Assembly (NCBI GenBank): GCA_022823145.1
Contig: JAJDXS010000023.1
Coordinates: 1-64,000, forward strand
Direction of reading: 5' to 3'
Origin: Gemmatimonadota bacterium
GTDB taxonomy: Bacteria > Gemmatimonadota > Gemmatimonadetes > Longimicrobiales > Gaopeijiaceae
Length of the DNA: 64,000 nt
Part shown: positions 17,273-25,545 of the stretch, in pieces
Layout: the number at the start of each line of letters is the position of its first letter
Numbering within the stretch: position 1 is the first letter of the stretch
The notes under the pieces: model-generated
The model's database searches: none
Told to the model about the DNA's origin: nothing
The model's input: the letters and a program-made list of their open reading frames with translations, nothing else
Made by a program: the position numbers and the translations under genes

Positions 17273-18604
17273 TCACTCGGCGGTGATCTTCCAGATTCGC
17301 CCTCCCAGCGAGTCGCTTACGTAGACCGAACCGTCCGGTCCGACCGCGACGCCGGTCGGCCGATGGTCTGCCTGAATCGACCGGGAAATCTCGCCGCCCG
17401 CAAATCCGTCCGCGAAGACCGACCACTCGCCCGTGGGCGCGTGTCCCTCGAACGGGATCCACACCACGTTGTAGCCGGCCTGGAAGGGTGTCCGATTCCA
17501 CGAGCCGTGGAAGGCGACGAAGGCGCCGTTGCGATAGGGCTCGGGCAGCGAGCCACCCGTGGTGAACGCCAGCGCGTTGGGGGCCCAGTGGGCGGGCAGG
17601 CCGATCGCGGGCATGTCGGCGTCGGCGCACCGTCCGACCTCGACCCCGTCGCCGCCGTATTCGGGCGCCAGCACCTTCGTGTTGTTGCTCGGATCGTGGT
17701 AGCAGTAAGGCCAGCCGAAGTCCGACCCCTCCTCGATGAGCGCGAACTCCTCGGAGGGTTTCTCGGAGCCGTCGCCGGGCGAGTAGAAAGCGGGCCAGAG
17801 CTCGCGCAGCTGGTCACGGCCGTGGATGACGGAGTACAGCTCGCCGGTCTCCGGGTGCAGCGCGATCGCACCGGCGTTGCGGACCCCGGTCGAGAAGCGC
17901 TCGCCGTCCGACTGGCTCTGGTCCAGGCGGTCGGTTGCGAATCGCCAGATCCCGGCCCGCGTGATCAGCTCGCCGCAAGGCTCCTTGCCGGGCGACCCCG
18001 CCGTCCGGGGGATCGTCTGGCAGGCGTTGGATGGCGATCCGATGCCCACGAAGAGGCTGCCGTCGGGGTGGAGCGCGATGCTCTTGGACGCATGATTGCG
18101 GTCGGCGGGCAGCCCCGAGACGATGGTTTCGGGGGGACCGGAGGGCGTCAATGACCCTGCGGCCAGGGGATAGCGAAGGACGCCGGTGTTGGTCGCGAAG
18201 TAGAGCCTGCCGTCGCCAAGCGCGATGCCGCTGCCTCCGTCCTCACCCCAGGCCTGCGTCTGATCGGCCCGGCCATCGCCGTCGGTGTCCCGGAGTGCGA
18301 CCACGCCGCCCCGCTGGCCGCCCTGGTTGCGTATCGCGACGAATACGTCGCCGTTGGCGGCGACCGCGAGGTGGCGTGCGGCGCCCACGCCCTGGTGGTA
18401 GATCCGGGCACAAAGCCCGTCCGGCACGGTGATGCCGGAGTCGCACCTGGGGTCGGGGTCGGACGTGGGCAGCTCGGTCGGGCTTTGCGGCTGGTCCATT
18501 CCGTCGGAGCCGCAGGCGTAGGCCATCGACAGGGCGGCCACCGCTACGAAGAACACGGCGATCCGGCCCGTCCCGAAGGTGGAGTTCCTTGTCACTGTCT
18601 GCAT
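17273..18604 (-). CDS. Lipoprotein-like PQQ-dependent sugar/aldose dehydrogenase (sorbosone dehydrogenase family)
   Basis: 443 residues from ATG 18604, with AGAGGT 5 bases upstream. The N-terminus is a signal ending MAYAC, a loose lipobox with Cys31. The rest is a six-bladed propeller of the soluble glucose dehydrogenase/sorbosone dehydrogenase type: ARHLAVAANGDVFVAIRNQG, HASKSIALHPDGSLFVGIGS, RNAGAIALHPETGELY, EGSDFGWPYCYHDPSNN, AFHGSWNRTPFQAGYNVVWI and GPDGSVYVSDSLGGRIWKI. Family members oxidise sugars in the periplasm with PQQ. No PQQ synthesis genes are here. It is divergent from the NHL-repeat gene, with only 71 bases between the two starts. Confidence 0.85.
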   Translation of the reverse strand: MQTVTRNSTFGTGRIAVFFVAVAALSMAYACGSDGMDQPQSPTELPTSDPDPRCDSGITVPDGLCARIYHQGVGAARHLAVAANGDVFVAIRNQGGQRGGVVALRDTDGDGRADQTQAWGEDGGSGIALGDGRLYFATNTGVLRYPLAAGSLTPSGPPETIVSGLPADRNHASKSIALHPDGSLFVGIGSPSNACQTIPRTAGSPGKEPCGELITRAGIWRFATDRLDQSQSDGERFSTGVRNAGAIALHPETGELYSVIHGRDQLRELWPAFYSPGDGSEKPSEEFALIEEGSDFGWPYCYHDPSNNTKVLAPEYGGDGVEVGRCADADMPAIGLPAHWAPNALAFTTGGSLPEPYRNGAFVAFHGSWNRTPFQAGYNVVWIPFEGHAPTGEWSVFADGFAGGEISRSIQADHRPTGVAVGPDGSVYVSDSLGGRIWKITAE

Positions 18605-18675
18605 ACTGCACCTCTATTCCCCGGGGAGATGATGAGTCCATGTCGCGGGGGCGACCAGGCGGAAGGCCCGGGAAC

Positions 18676-19794
18676 ATGCTAAAGGTACACCACAGACGTG
18701 GCGTGATTACACTGGCCATGATGTTGATCGGCGCGTTGTCGCCGGTGATCTCGCAGCAGCAGCCCCTGAGGGCGCAGACCACCTCCGGGAATCCCTACCG
18801 CGCCACCCTCGGCTGGGAGAAGCTCCCCGAGGGCCGCACGCTGGGGATCGTGAGCGGAGTCATCCCGGATCCGGACGGCGAGCACCTGTGGATCCTCGAC
18901 CGCTGCGGCGCGAACCAGTGCGCGGGAACGGATCTCGATCCCATCCTGAAGTTCGACCTGGACGGCAATCTGGTCGACAGCTACGGGGCGGGGATGTTCG
19001 CGTTTCCCCACGGCTTCGCCCTCGACCACCAAGGCTACCTGTGGGTCACGGAGGGCGGCGCACACGGGGACCCCCGGGGCGCGCTGGGCGAGTCGATGGG
19101 GATGGGCCACCAGGTCTTCAAGCTCTCGCGCCAGGGCGAGGTGGTCATGCGCCTCGGCGAGGCGGGCGTGCACGGCGACGACCAGTCGCACTTCAACGGC
19201 CCGTCCGGAGTGGCCATCGCCCCGAACGGGGACATCTGGATCGCAGACGGCCACCGGGGCGGCAACAACCGCATCGTCCGGCTCGCCGGCGACGGCACCT
19301 TCATCCGCGCAATCGGCGGCGGGATCGGTTCGGAGAGCCGTGAGCCCGGCCGCTTCAGCGACCCCCACGACATCAAGGTCGATTCGCGCGGGCGGGTCTA
19401 CGTCGCCGACCGGGGCAACAGCCGCATCCAGGTCTTCGACCCCGAGGGGGATCTTCTCTACATCTGGACGCAGTACGGCAAGCCGAGCGGGCTCTTCATC
19501 GATCCCAACGACATCCTCTACGCGGGGGACGGCCTCTCCGGCGACCTGCGCACCGGTCCGCCCGACCCGTGGCGCAGCAACTTCGGCTGGGAGAAGGGCA
19601 TCCGCATCGGCGACCTCAAGACCGAACAGGCCTGGGTCACCTACTTCATCCCGCAGCACGACGAGAACGTGGGCCCCGGGATCGAGTTCCTGGGCGTCGA
19701 CTTCGACGGCAACATCTACGCGGGCGAGATCAACCGCATGCGCATGGTGAGGTACGTGCCGGTGCGGCCGCTGGCGATCGGAGGGCGGCGGTGA
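18676..19794 (+). CDS. Secreted NHL-repeat beta-propeller protein, peptidyl-amidoglycolate-lyase-like
   Basis: 372 residues from ATG 18676, which has GGAAGG 9 bases upstream; an ATG at 18640 in the same frame is less well placed. The signal peptide has hydrophobic core ITLAMMLIGALSPVIS. NHL repeats follow: FPHGFALDHQGYLWVTEGG, FNGPSGVAIAPNGDIWIADG, FSDPHDIKVDSRGRVYVADR and IEFLGVDFDGNIYAGE. This arrangement resembles the propeller of peptidyl-alpha-hydroxyglycine lyase, but many bacterial members have no known activity. It may share a divergent promoter with the dehydrogenase at 17273-18604. Confidence 0.8.
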   Translation: MLKVHHRRGVITLAMMLIGALSPVISQQQPLRAQTTSGNPYRATLGWEKLPEGRTLGIVSGVIPDPDGEHLWILDRCGANQCAGTDLDPILKFDLDGNLVDSYGAGMFAFPHGFALDHQGYLWVTEGGAHGDPRGALGESMGMGHQVFKLSRQGEVVMRLGEAGVHGDDQSHFNGPSGVAIAPNGDIWIADGHRGGNNRIVRLAGDGTFIRAIGGGIGSESREPGRFSDPHDIKVDSRGRVYVADRGNSRIQVFDPEGDLLYIWTQYGKPSGLFIDPNDILYAGDGLSGDLRTGPPDPWRSNFGWEKGIRIGDLKTEQAWVTYFIPQHDENVGPGIEFLGVDFDGNIYAGEINRMRMVRYVPVRPLAIGGRR

Positions 19795-19840
19795 GGGGTC
19801 GGAACCCGGCCATTGCCGCGTTCATGGAATGGTCGCATAT

Positions 19841-19872
19841 TCAGATAAGTCAGAATTTCGGATAAATCAGAA
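19841..19872. repeat. Tandem 15-base direct repeats upstream of an AbrB-type antitoxin gene, probable operator
   Basis: TCAGATAAGTCAGAA (19841-19855) and TCGGATAAATCAGAA (19858-19872) match at 13 of 15 bases with a 17-base period. They are AT-rich in GC-rich surroundings and end 4 bases before the antitoxin ATG at 19877. AbrB/MazE-type antitoxins usually repress their own operon, so this is a good candidate binding site. Confidence 0.6.
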
Positions 19873-19876
19873 AATC

Positions 19877-20101
19877 ATGGAATTCTCAAGAATATCTGCC
19901 CGCGGCCAGACGACGATTCCGAAGCGCATACGAGAGGCGGCCAACCTGCGTGAGGGAGACGTGATCGCCTTTGACCTGCGAGGAGGGCATCTCGTCGTGA
20001 CCAGGGTGACACGGGACTCGGACGGCTACCTGGAGGGCCTGTCCGGAGTCATGAACGAATGGTCCGAGCCCGAGGACGAGGCGGCCTGGCGTGACCTGTG
20101 A
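19877..20101 (+). CDS. AbrB/SpoVT-type antitoxin (MazE-like)
   Basis: 74 residues from ATG 19877 (MEFSRISARGQTTIPKRIR). The N-terminal half is the swapped-hairpin DNA-binding domain with the hallmark RGQTTIPKRIREAANLREGD. The C-terminal acidic tail (SGVMNEWSEPEDEAAW) would neutralise the toxin. It overlaps the downstream PemK/MazF-like gene by 11 bases, the normal gene order for antitoxin and toxin. The repeats just upstream are a likely autoregulatory site. Confidence 0.9.
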   Translation: MEFSRISARGQTTIPKRIREAANLREGDVIAFDLRGGHLVVTRVTRDSDGYLEGLSGVMNEWSEPEDEAAWRDL

Positions 20102-20426
20102 TCCCTTCGATGTCGTGGTGGTACCCTTTCCATTCACCGACCGAAAAGCCTCGAGGCGCCGACCGGCTCTCGTGGTGTCATCGTCGCGGTTCAACAACTG
20201 GCACCGGCAATTGGTTCTGGCGATGATCACCTCGACCCGGAGCGAATGGTCCGGCGACGTCGCCATCAGCGATTGGCGGTCGGCCAACCTGGCTGTTGCT
20301 TGCAGGGTCCGCTTCAAGCTGTTCACCCTTGACCAGACGTTGATCGTTCGCAAACTGGGCGCGCTGGCCCCGGCAGATTGCGAGTCCGTGAAAGACGCAC
20401 TCTTTCGCGCCCTGGCCATCAGGTAG
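20091..20426 (+). CDS. PemK/MazF-family toxin (mRNA interferase)
   Basis: 111 residues from GTG 20091. It carries FDVVVVPFPFTDRKASRRRPALVVSS, split by the usual Asp-Val-Val-Val-Val strand and the RRPALVVSS strand of MazF folds, then AMITSTRSEWSGDVAI. Family members cleave RNA at short motifs. It overlaps the antitoxin gene, so expression is coupled. Length is normal and no disruption is visible, so the module looks intact. It may also act as a genome-stabilising element. Confidence 0.88.
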   Translation: MTCDPFDVVVVPFPFTDRKASRRRPALVVSSSRFNNWHRQLVLAMITSTRSEWSGDVAISDWRSANLAVACRVRFKLFTLDQTLIVRKLGALAPADCESVKDALFRALAIR

Positions 20427-20449
20427 GGCATCAGCCCGGGAGCTGAACC

Positions 20450-22195
20450 GTGGATCGTCGCTCTTTTCTCAAGTCGTCCGTAGCAGCTGGAATGGTTGGC
20501 GGGGTCGCGTGTGCGGAGGGTGGCGATTCCGGCGTGGGGACCGATGTCGCTGATGCCGCCTCCAGCGACTTCCCCGGCCGAACCGGTACCTCCGGCGAGC
20601 GGGACTGGGCCGCGATGTCCCGTGTGGACATGAAGCCGCCCCGGCCGATCGGCACCCACATCCGCGCGGTCGGCTCGGGCGTGATGGCCACCACCGACCA
20701 CCCCTACGCGACCGAGGCCGCCCTCTGGGCACTGGAACGCGGCGGCTCGGCGGTGGACGGCTACATCACGGCCGCGCTCGTGCAGTGCGTCCTCGAACCC
20801 ACCATGACCACCCTCGGCGGGGGCTTCGGCGTCACCTGTTTCGACGCCGCCAGCGGCGAACTGTCCACCGCGGGGGGCTCCTTCGCCTTCCCCAGCGGCG
20901 CCCCTCCCGGCGAGCCCTACGAAGAGGCGCGCTCCTGGACCGGCTTCGGCGCCATGGTGCCCGGCTACGTGCGCGGCCTCGAAGCCGCCCACTCGGCGCA
21001 CGGACGGCTCCCCTGGCAGGACCTGTGGGAGCCCGCGATCGCGTTTGCCGAGAACGGCTTCGTCATCGACCACATCCTCTGGGGGTACGTACACCACGCG
21101 CGCAAGATGGTGGGGCGCTTCGCGGGCCCCGGCCGCGACAACTGGTTCCGGGACGGCTACCTCCTCGGCGTGGGCGAGACGGTCCATCTCCCGGAACTGG
21201 CCGCCACGATGACCCGGCTGCGCGACGAAGGCGGCGACTACTTCTACACGGGCCCCTTCGCGCGCAAGCTGGTCGACGAGGTCGCCCGGCGGGGCGGGGG
21301 CATCACCATGGACGACATGGCTGCCATGCAGGGGTTCGTGTCTCCGCGATGGAAGTCCGGCGAGACGGGCGGCGCACCCTACCGCGACTACGAGATCGCG
21401 CCTTCCAGCGGGCTGCTCTTCCTGCTCGGCCTGCAGGTCTTCGAGGCCGCGGACCTGCGCTCGATGGGCCCGCCCACCGAGAGCGTGGAAGCCCTCCATA
21501 CCCAGATTCGGGTGGCACAGGAGCTGTGGTTGCGCGGGGCCGACATCACCCCCGCGAACCAGGACGACTTCATCTCGCCCGACAACGCCCGTCGCGTCTG
21601 GCAGGACATCCGCAACAGCCCGCCGCGCCCCTTCATCGGCTTCGCCGCCGCCACCTGCGGGAACGTCATCGTCGACGCCGACGGCAACGTGGCCGCCGGG
21701 ACCCACTCCAGCTCTTCCGAAGCATTCGGCACGGGGATCAACGTGGACGGCGTGGTCATGAACCGCGCCACCTACCTGCGCAAGTACACGAACCTGCCCG
21801 TGGGTTTCTCGACTCAGCTCTGGCTCTACCGGGACGGCCGGCCGGCGTTGGTCATGGCGACACCCAGCCGCTCGCTCATGGAATGCCTGCTGCAGGCCGC
21901 GGCCAACTTCGTCGAATACGGGATGACCGGCGACCAGGTCGTCCACGCGCCCAGGTTCGGCCATCCGCACCCCGGCATCTCGTCCGCCGAGATCGAGGGC
22001 GACTTCGGCGACGAGGCCATCGCCGAACTCGAGGCGCGGGGGCATGCGCTCTTTCCGGTGAGCCCTCGCGATGCGAACATGGGGTCGATCCACTCCGTGC
22101 GATGGCTCGAAGACGGCCGGCTCGAAGGCGTGGCCGATCCCAGAAGGCGGGGGCGGGCCAGCGGGGGTGGGACGGAAGCCGCCAGCGGGGGCTGA
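20450..22195 (+). CDS. Gamma-glutamyltransferase-family Ntn hydrolase, exported by Tat
   Basis: 581 residues from GTG 20450 (GGGAG 8 bases upstream). A Tat-type leader DRRSFLKSSVAAG begins the protein. The large-subunit part has ATEAALWALERGGSAVDGYI and TMTTLGGGFG. The autoprocessing site reads ATCGNVIVDADGN, so the nucleophile Thr402 is kept, but the normal TTH triplet is TCG. The following SSEAFGTGI corresponds to the small-subunit loop. GGTs cleave gamma-glutamyl amides such as glutathione in the periplasm. The changed residues after the nucleophile suggest a different substrate from glutathione. The gene stands 23 bases after the toxin gene. Confidence 0.85.
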   Translation: MDRRSFLKSSVAAGMVGGVACAEGGDSGVGTDVADAASSDFPGRTGTSGERDWAAMSRVDMKPPRPIGTHIRAVGSGVMATTDHPYATEAALWALERGGSAVDGYITAALVQCVLEPTMTTLGGGFGVTCFDAASGELSTAGGSFAFPSGAPPGEPYEEARSWTGFGAMVPGYVRGLEAAHSAHGRLPWQDLWEPAIAFAENGFVIDHILWGYVHHARKMVGRFAGPGRDNWFRDGYLLGVGETVHLPELAATMTRLRDEGGDYFYTGPFARKLVDEVARRGGGITMDDMAAMQGFVSPRWKSGETGGAPYRDYEIAPSSGLLFLLGLQVFEAADLRSMGPPTESVEALHTQIRVAQELWLRGADITPANQDDFISPDNARRVWQDIRNSPPRPFIGFAAATCGNVIVDADGNVAAGTHSSSSEAFGTGINVDGVVMNRATYLRKYTNLPVGFSTQLWLYRDGRPALVMATPSRSLMECLLQAAANFVEYGMTGDQVVHAPRFGHPHPGISSAEIEGDFGDEAIAELEARGHALFPVSPRDANMGSIHSVRWLEDGRLEGVADPRRRGRASGGGTEAASGG

Positions 22196-22253
22196 CGGGA
22201 CGCCGCCGCGCACCGGCAGCCACAGACGGCGGAGGGCCGGGCACAGAAGACCA

Positions 22254-24269
22254 ATGAACAGGCTCCGAGGCTCCTGGATCGTTCGCCAGATCCTGGGACG
22301 CGCGTTCCTGCCACACCACATCGTCGGCTGGATCCGCCGTCGCTGGCGCCACCGCCGCGTCCCAACCGTCCATGCGAACGCCCAGCTCAGGCTGTACAAC
22401 CGCATTCTCCCGGGCGACTTCCTGCACTACGGCTACTTCGACGACCCGGACACACCGCCCGAAAGGGTCAGCTTTGACGCGCTCCACCGTGCCCACCGCC
22501 GCTACGCGGATCAGATTATCGAGCTCATCGAGAACCCCGACGCCCCGATCCTCGACGTCGGCTCCGGCATGGGCGGCATGCTCGGGCTCCTGAGCGCCGC
22601 CGGGCACGACGTGACCGGACTCACCCCGGACCGCTTCCAGGTGGAGCACATCGGCCGCTCCTGTCCGGGCGTTCCCATACTCCGATGCCGCTTCGAAGAC
22701 ATGCCCGCAAGCGAGCACCGGGGCCGCTACGGCACCGTCATCCACGCCGAGTCGATCCAGTACATGGATGCGCGCGAGGTGTTCCCCGTGGTGCTGGAGA
22801 TCCTCGCCCCCGGCGGCACCTGGATCGTGGCCGACTACTTTCGCCTGGGCAGTGGCGGCGAGCGCTCGGGCTGGCGGCTCGACGAGTTCCGCCGCCGCCT
22901 GGCAGACGCCGGTTTCCACATCACCAGCGAGCGCGACATCACCGCCAACGTGCTGCCGACTCTGGGCTTCGCGCACCTCCTCGCAACCCGCCTCGGCCTG
23001 CCCGTGCTCGATTTCGCGCACGACAAGGTGCGCGCCAAGGCTCCCGCCGTGCATTACGTTGTTGAGAACGTGGTCGAGCGCGCGCGCGACGCGGCCCTTC
23101 GCAACGCCGCCGTGATCGACCCCGCCACCTTCACCGCGACCAAACGGTACCTGCTGATGACTATCCGCCGAACGACCGCCGTCCTCGCCGCAATCGTCCT
23201 GGCCGCCGCCGCGGGTGCCGCCGATCCGCTGGCCGCCCAGGACGTCACCATCGTCGACTACGAGCCGCGCAACACGCTGGTCGTGCCGGGGAACCCGCTA
23301 ACACGGGCGAGGTTCCCGTTCGTGGACATTCACGGCCATCAGCGGGCCAGGGGCATGTCGCCCGCTGCCGTCGACGGGCTGGTGAGTGAGATGGACGAAC
23401 TGAACATGGCGGTGATGGTGAACCTCTCCGGCGGCAGCGGCTTCTCGCTCGCCGAGGGGCTCGAGAACATGACCGCACGGCATCCGTCGCGCTTCGTCTT
23501 CTTCGCCAACACCAACTTCTTCGGCGTCGGGGAGCCCGGCTGGGGCGAGGAGGCTGCCGCGCAACTGGAAGAGGACGTGAGGAACGGGGCTGCGGGCCTG
23601 AAGATCTTCAAGGGCCTCGGAATGGCTGATCGGGACACCGACGGCAACCGGATTCCGGTCGACGACCCGCGCCTGGCGCCGCTGTGGGACAAGGCGGGCG
23701 AGCTGGGGATTCCGGTGCTCATCCACTCCGCCGACCCCGCCGAGTTCTGGCAGCCCCACGACCGCTTCAACGAGCGCTGGCTCGAACTGCGCCTGCGGCC
23801 GCGGCGGATCCGGCCCCCCGGCCAATTCCCGCCTTTCGAGCAGATCATCGGCGAGCAGCACAACCTCTTCCGGCGGCATCCGAACACGAACTTCATTGCG
23901 GCGCACCTGGGCTGGCTCGGCCACGACCTCGCGCGCCTGGGCGAAGTCCTCGACGAGATCCCGAACATGTACGTCGGCCTGGGCGCGGTCGTGTACGAAC
24001 TGGGCCGGCAGCCGCGGTTCGCGCGCGAGTGGCTGACCGAATACGGCGACCGCGTGCTGATGGGCAAGGACTCGTACAATCAGGAAGAGTTCCACACCTA
24101 CTTCCGCGTCTTCGAGACCGAGGACGACTACTTCGACTACTACCGCCGCTACCACGCCTTCTGGCAGATGTACGGCCTGGGCCTCCCCGACGACGTGCTG
24201 CGCAAGATCTACTACGAGAACGCGCTGAAGCTCGTCCCGGCGATCGACCGGAGCCTGTTTCCGGGCTGA
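22254..24269 (+). CDS. SAM-dependent methyltransferase fused in frame to a secreted-type amidohydrolase
   Basis: The frame from ATG 22254 runs without a stop through two different proteins. Residues 1 to about 305 are a class I methyltransferase: LRLYNRILPGDFLHYGYF, motif I ILDVGSGMGGMLGLL, HAESIQYMD and ILAPGGTWIVADYF. It ends ATKRYLL, as such proteins usually do. Immediately after comes MTIRRTTAVLAAIVLAAAAG, a typical Sec signal peptide, then an amidohydrolase. A signal peptide inside a cytoplasmic enzyme makes little sense as one chain. Either the two genes lost a stop by a small indel (at 23157 the sequence is ATGA, the usual overlap), or an internal start at 23157 makes the exported enzyme. 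Methyltransferase substrate unknown. Confidence 0.7.
   Translation: MNRLRGSWIVRQILGRAFLPHHIVGWIRRRWRHRRVPTVHANAQLRLYNRILPGDFLHYGYFDDPDTPPERVSFDALHRAHRRYADQIIELIENPDAPILDVGSGMGGMLGLLSAAGHDVTGLTPDRFQVEHIGRSCPGVPILRCRFEDMPASEHRGRYGTVIHAESIQYMDAREVFPVVLEILAPGGTWIVADYFRLGSGGERSGWRLDEFRRRLADAGFHITSERDITANVLPTLGFAHLLATRLGLPVLDFAHDKVRAKAPAVHYVVENVVERARDAALRNAAVIDPATFTATKRYLLMTIRRTTAVLAAIVLAAAAGAADPLAAQDVTIVDYEPRNTLVVPGNPLTRARFPFVDIHGHQRARGMSPAAVDGLVSEMDELNMAVMVNLSGGSGFSLAEGLENMTARHPSRFVFFANTNFFGVGEPGWGEEAAAQLEEDVRNGAAGLKIFKGLGMADRDTDGNRIPVDDPRLAPLWDKAGELGIPVLIHSADPAEFWQPHDRFNERWLELRLRPRRIRPPGQFPPFEQIIGEQHNLFRRHPNTNFIAAHLGWLGHDLARLGEVLDEIPNMYVGLGAVVYELGRQPRFAREWLTEYGDRVLMGKDSYNQEEFHTYFRVFETEDDYFDYYRRYHAFWQMYGLGLPDDVLRKIYYENALKLVPAIDRSLFPG
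23157..24269 (+). CDS. Exported amidohydrolase (TIM-barrel metal hydrolase), start internal to the fused frame
   Basis: 370 residues if translation starts at ATG 23157. The signal peptide core TAVLAAIVLAAAAGA is followed by LAAQDVT, a likely cleavage zone. The mature part carries FPFVDIHGHQRARGMS (HxH metal pair), LKIFKGLGMADRD, PVLIHSADPAEFWQP, TNFIAAHLGWLGHDL and VLMGKDSYNQEEF. These match amidohydrolase-2 (ACMSD-like) proteins that act as decarboxylases or lactonases. No clear ribosome site precedes the ATG, so translation would rely on coupling with the methyltransferase. Confidence 0.78.
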   Translation: MTIRRTTAVLAAIVLAAAAGAADPLAAQDVTIVDYEPRNTLVVPGNPLTRARFPFVDIHGHQRARGMSPAAVDGLVSEMDELNMAVMVNLSGGSGFSLAEGLENMTARHPSRFVFFANTNFFGVGEPGWGEEAAAQLEEDVRNGAAGLKIFKGLGMADRDTDGNRIPVDDPRLAPLWDKAGELGIPVLIHSADPAEFWQPHDRFNERWLELRLRPRRIRPPGQFPPFEQIIGEQHNLFRRHPNTNFIAAHLGWLGHDLARLGEVLDEIPNMYVGLGAVVYELGRQPRFAREWLTEYGDRVLMGKDSYNQEEFHTYFRVFETEDDYFDYYRRYHAFWQMYGLGLPDDVLRKIYYENALKLVPAIDRSLFPG

Positions 24270-24275
24270 GGGGGC

Positions 24276-25286
24276 GTGCCCGCCTCAAAACAGATGAGAG
24301 CGGTTTGGTACAGAGCGACGGGGCCCGCGCGGGAGGTCCTTCGCTACGAGGAAGTTGAGACGCCGAGCCCGGGGCGGGGGGAAGTTCGCGTCCGCGTCGC
24401 GGCTTCGGGCGTCAATCCCTCCGACACCAAGAAGCGGGGCGGCTGGCTCGGCATGGAGATGGGGCACTCACGCGTGATCCCGCACTCCGATGGTGCCGGG
24501 ACGGTGGACGCGGTCGGCGACGGGGTCGACCCGGGGCGGATCGGGGAGCGGGTGTGGGTGTGGAACGCGCAGGGTGGGGTGCGGCCGTTCGGGACGGCGG
24601 CCGAGTGGGTGGTGGTCCCGGGTGAGCAGGCGGTGCGGCTCCCCGACGGGGTGCCGTGGTCGGTCGGGGCCGGGCTGGGTGTCCCCGGATGCACCGCGCA
24701 CTACGCCGTGCTCGGCGACGGGCCGGTGCGCGGGAAGCGCGTGCTGGTGCAGGGCGGGGCGGGGGCGGTGGGGCACATGGCCGTGCAGATCGCGGCGCGG
24801 AGCGGGGCCGAAGTGATCGCGACAGTGAGCAGCGCCGCGAAGGGGGAGGTGGCGATCGCGGCCGGTGCGGACTACGTGGTGAACTATCGCCGGGGCGACG
24901 TGGCGGCACAGGTGCGGGACCTGACCGGAGGCGAGGGGGTGGATCGCGTGATCGAAGTGGACCTCGCGGCCAACATCGAGACCGACGTGGAGGTCCTGCG
25001 GCCGCACGGCAAGATCGCGTCGTACTCGTCGACCTCGCGACCGGAACTGCCCCTCTCCTACTACCCCCTCGCCTTCAAGGACCTGCGGATCCACTTCGTG
25101 CAGGGCTACCTGCTGCCGCCGGCCGCGCGCTACGCTGCGATCGCGGACTTGACGCGCTGGCTGAGCACGGCGCGCCTTGACGTTCGCATCGCGGAGCTGT
25201 TCACGCTTTCGAACACGGCGGCCGCACACGAGTTGCTCGAATCGCGACGAGCAGACGGCAAGGTGGTGGTGATGGTCGGTTCCTGA
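24276..25286 (+). CDS. NADPH:quinone reductase-like medium-chain dehydrogenase
   Basis: 336 residues from GTG 24276, 6 bases after the previous stop; ATG 24294 (MRAVWYRATG) is an equally possible start. The GroES-like domain has VAASGVNPSDTKKRGGW. The Rossmann domain has the nucleotide-binding VLVQGGAGAVGHMAVQIA and GADYVVNYRRGD, then GGEGVDRVIEVD. The structural-zinc cysteines of alcohol dehydrogenases are absent, as in quinone oxidoreductases. It reduces quinones or enones with NADPH in the cytoplasm. Grouping with the amidohydrolase upstream suggests one transcript. Confidence 0.9.
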   Translation: MPASKQMRAVWYRATGPAREVLRYEEVETPSPGRGEVRVRVAASGVNPSDTKKRGGWLGMEMGHSRVIPHSDGAGTVDAVGDGVDPGRIGERVWVWNAQGGVRPFGTAAEWVVVPGEQAVRLPDGVPWSVGAGLGVPGCTAHYAVLGDGPVRGKRVLVQGGAGAVGHMAVQIAARSGAEVIATVSSAAKGEVAIAAGADYVVNYRRGDVAAQVRDLTGGEGVDRVIEVDLAANIETDVEVLRPHGKIASYSSTSRPELPLSYYPLAFKDLRIHFVQGYLLPPAARYAAIADLTRWLSTARLDVRIAELFTLSNTAAAHELLESRRADGKVVVMVGS

Positions 25287-25332
25287 CCGAGTAACTTTCC
25301 GGCACTGATCCGCCGTCGGACCGCGATTCGGC

Positions 25333-25533
25333 TTGACTGCCCGCGCGGACAAGCGCCGACCACATGCAGGACAGGCAACCATGCTCGGCGCGACCCCGCC
25401 CGGCAACCGACTCAAGGCACTCAAAGGTGATCGCCATGGTCAGCACAGCATTCGCATCAATCACCAGTGGCGGATCTGCTTTCGCTGGTCTGACGGCGAA
25501 GTGCTGGGTGTCGAAATCACGGACTACCACTGA
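25333..25533 (+). pseudogene. HigB/RelE-like toxin, N-terminally truncated remnant
   Basis: The last 44 residues match the C-terminal half of HigB-type toxins very well: [32 protein letters not shown] and EITDYH. The first 22 residues do not look like the family, and about 45 expected N-terminal residues are missing in all frames I checked upstream. A short deletion before PPGNRL is also likely, as the usual segment between the helix and this motif is absent. The neighbour downstream is an intact HigA antitoxin, so this is probably a decayed toxin of that module. Confidence 0.7.
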
Positions 25534-25545
25534 AGGAGGTGCACC

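Noticed and set aside
19886-22405. 839-residue minus-strand open frame
   Set aside because: It runs antisense to the toxin-antitoxin and GGT genes, has biased Arg/Ala/Gly composition and no motif; it is a GC-rich shadow.
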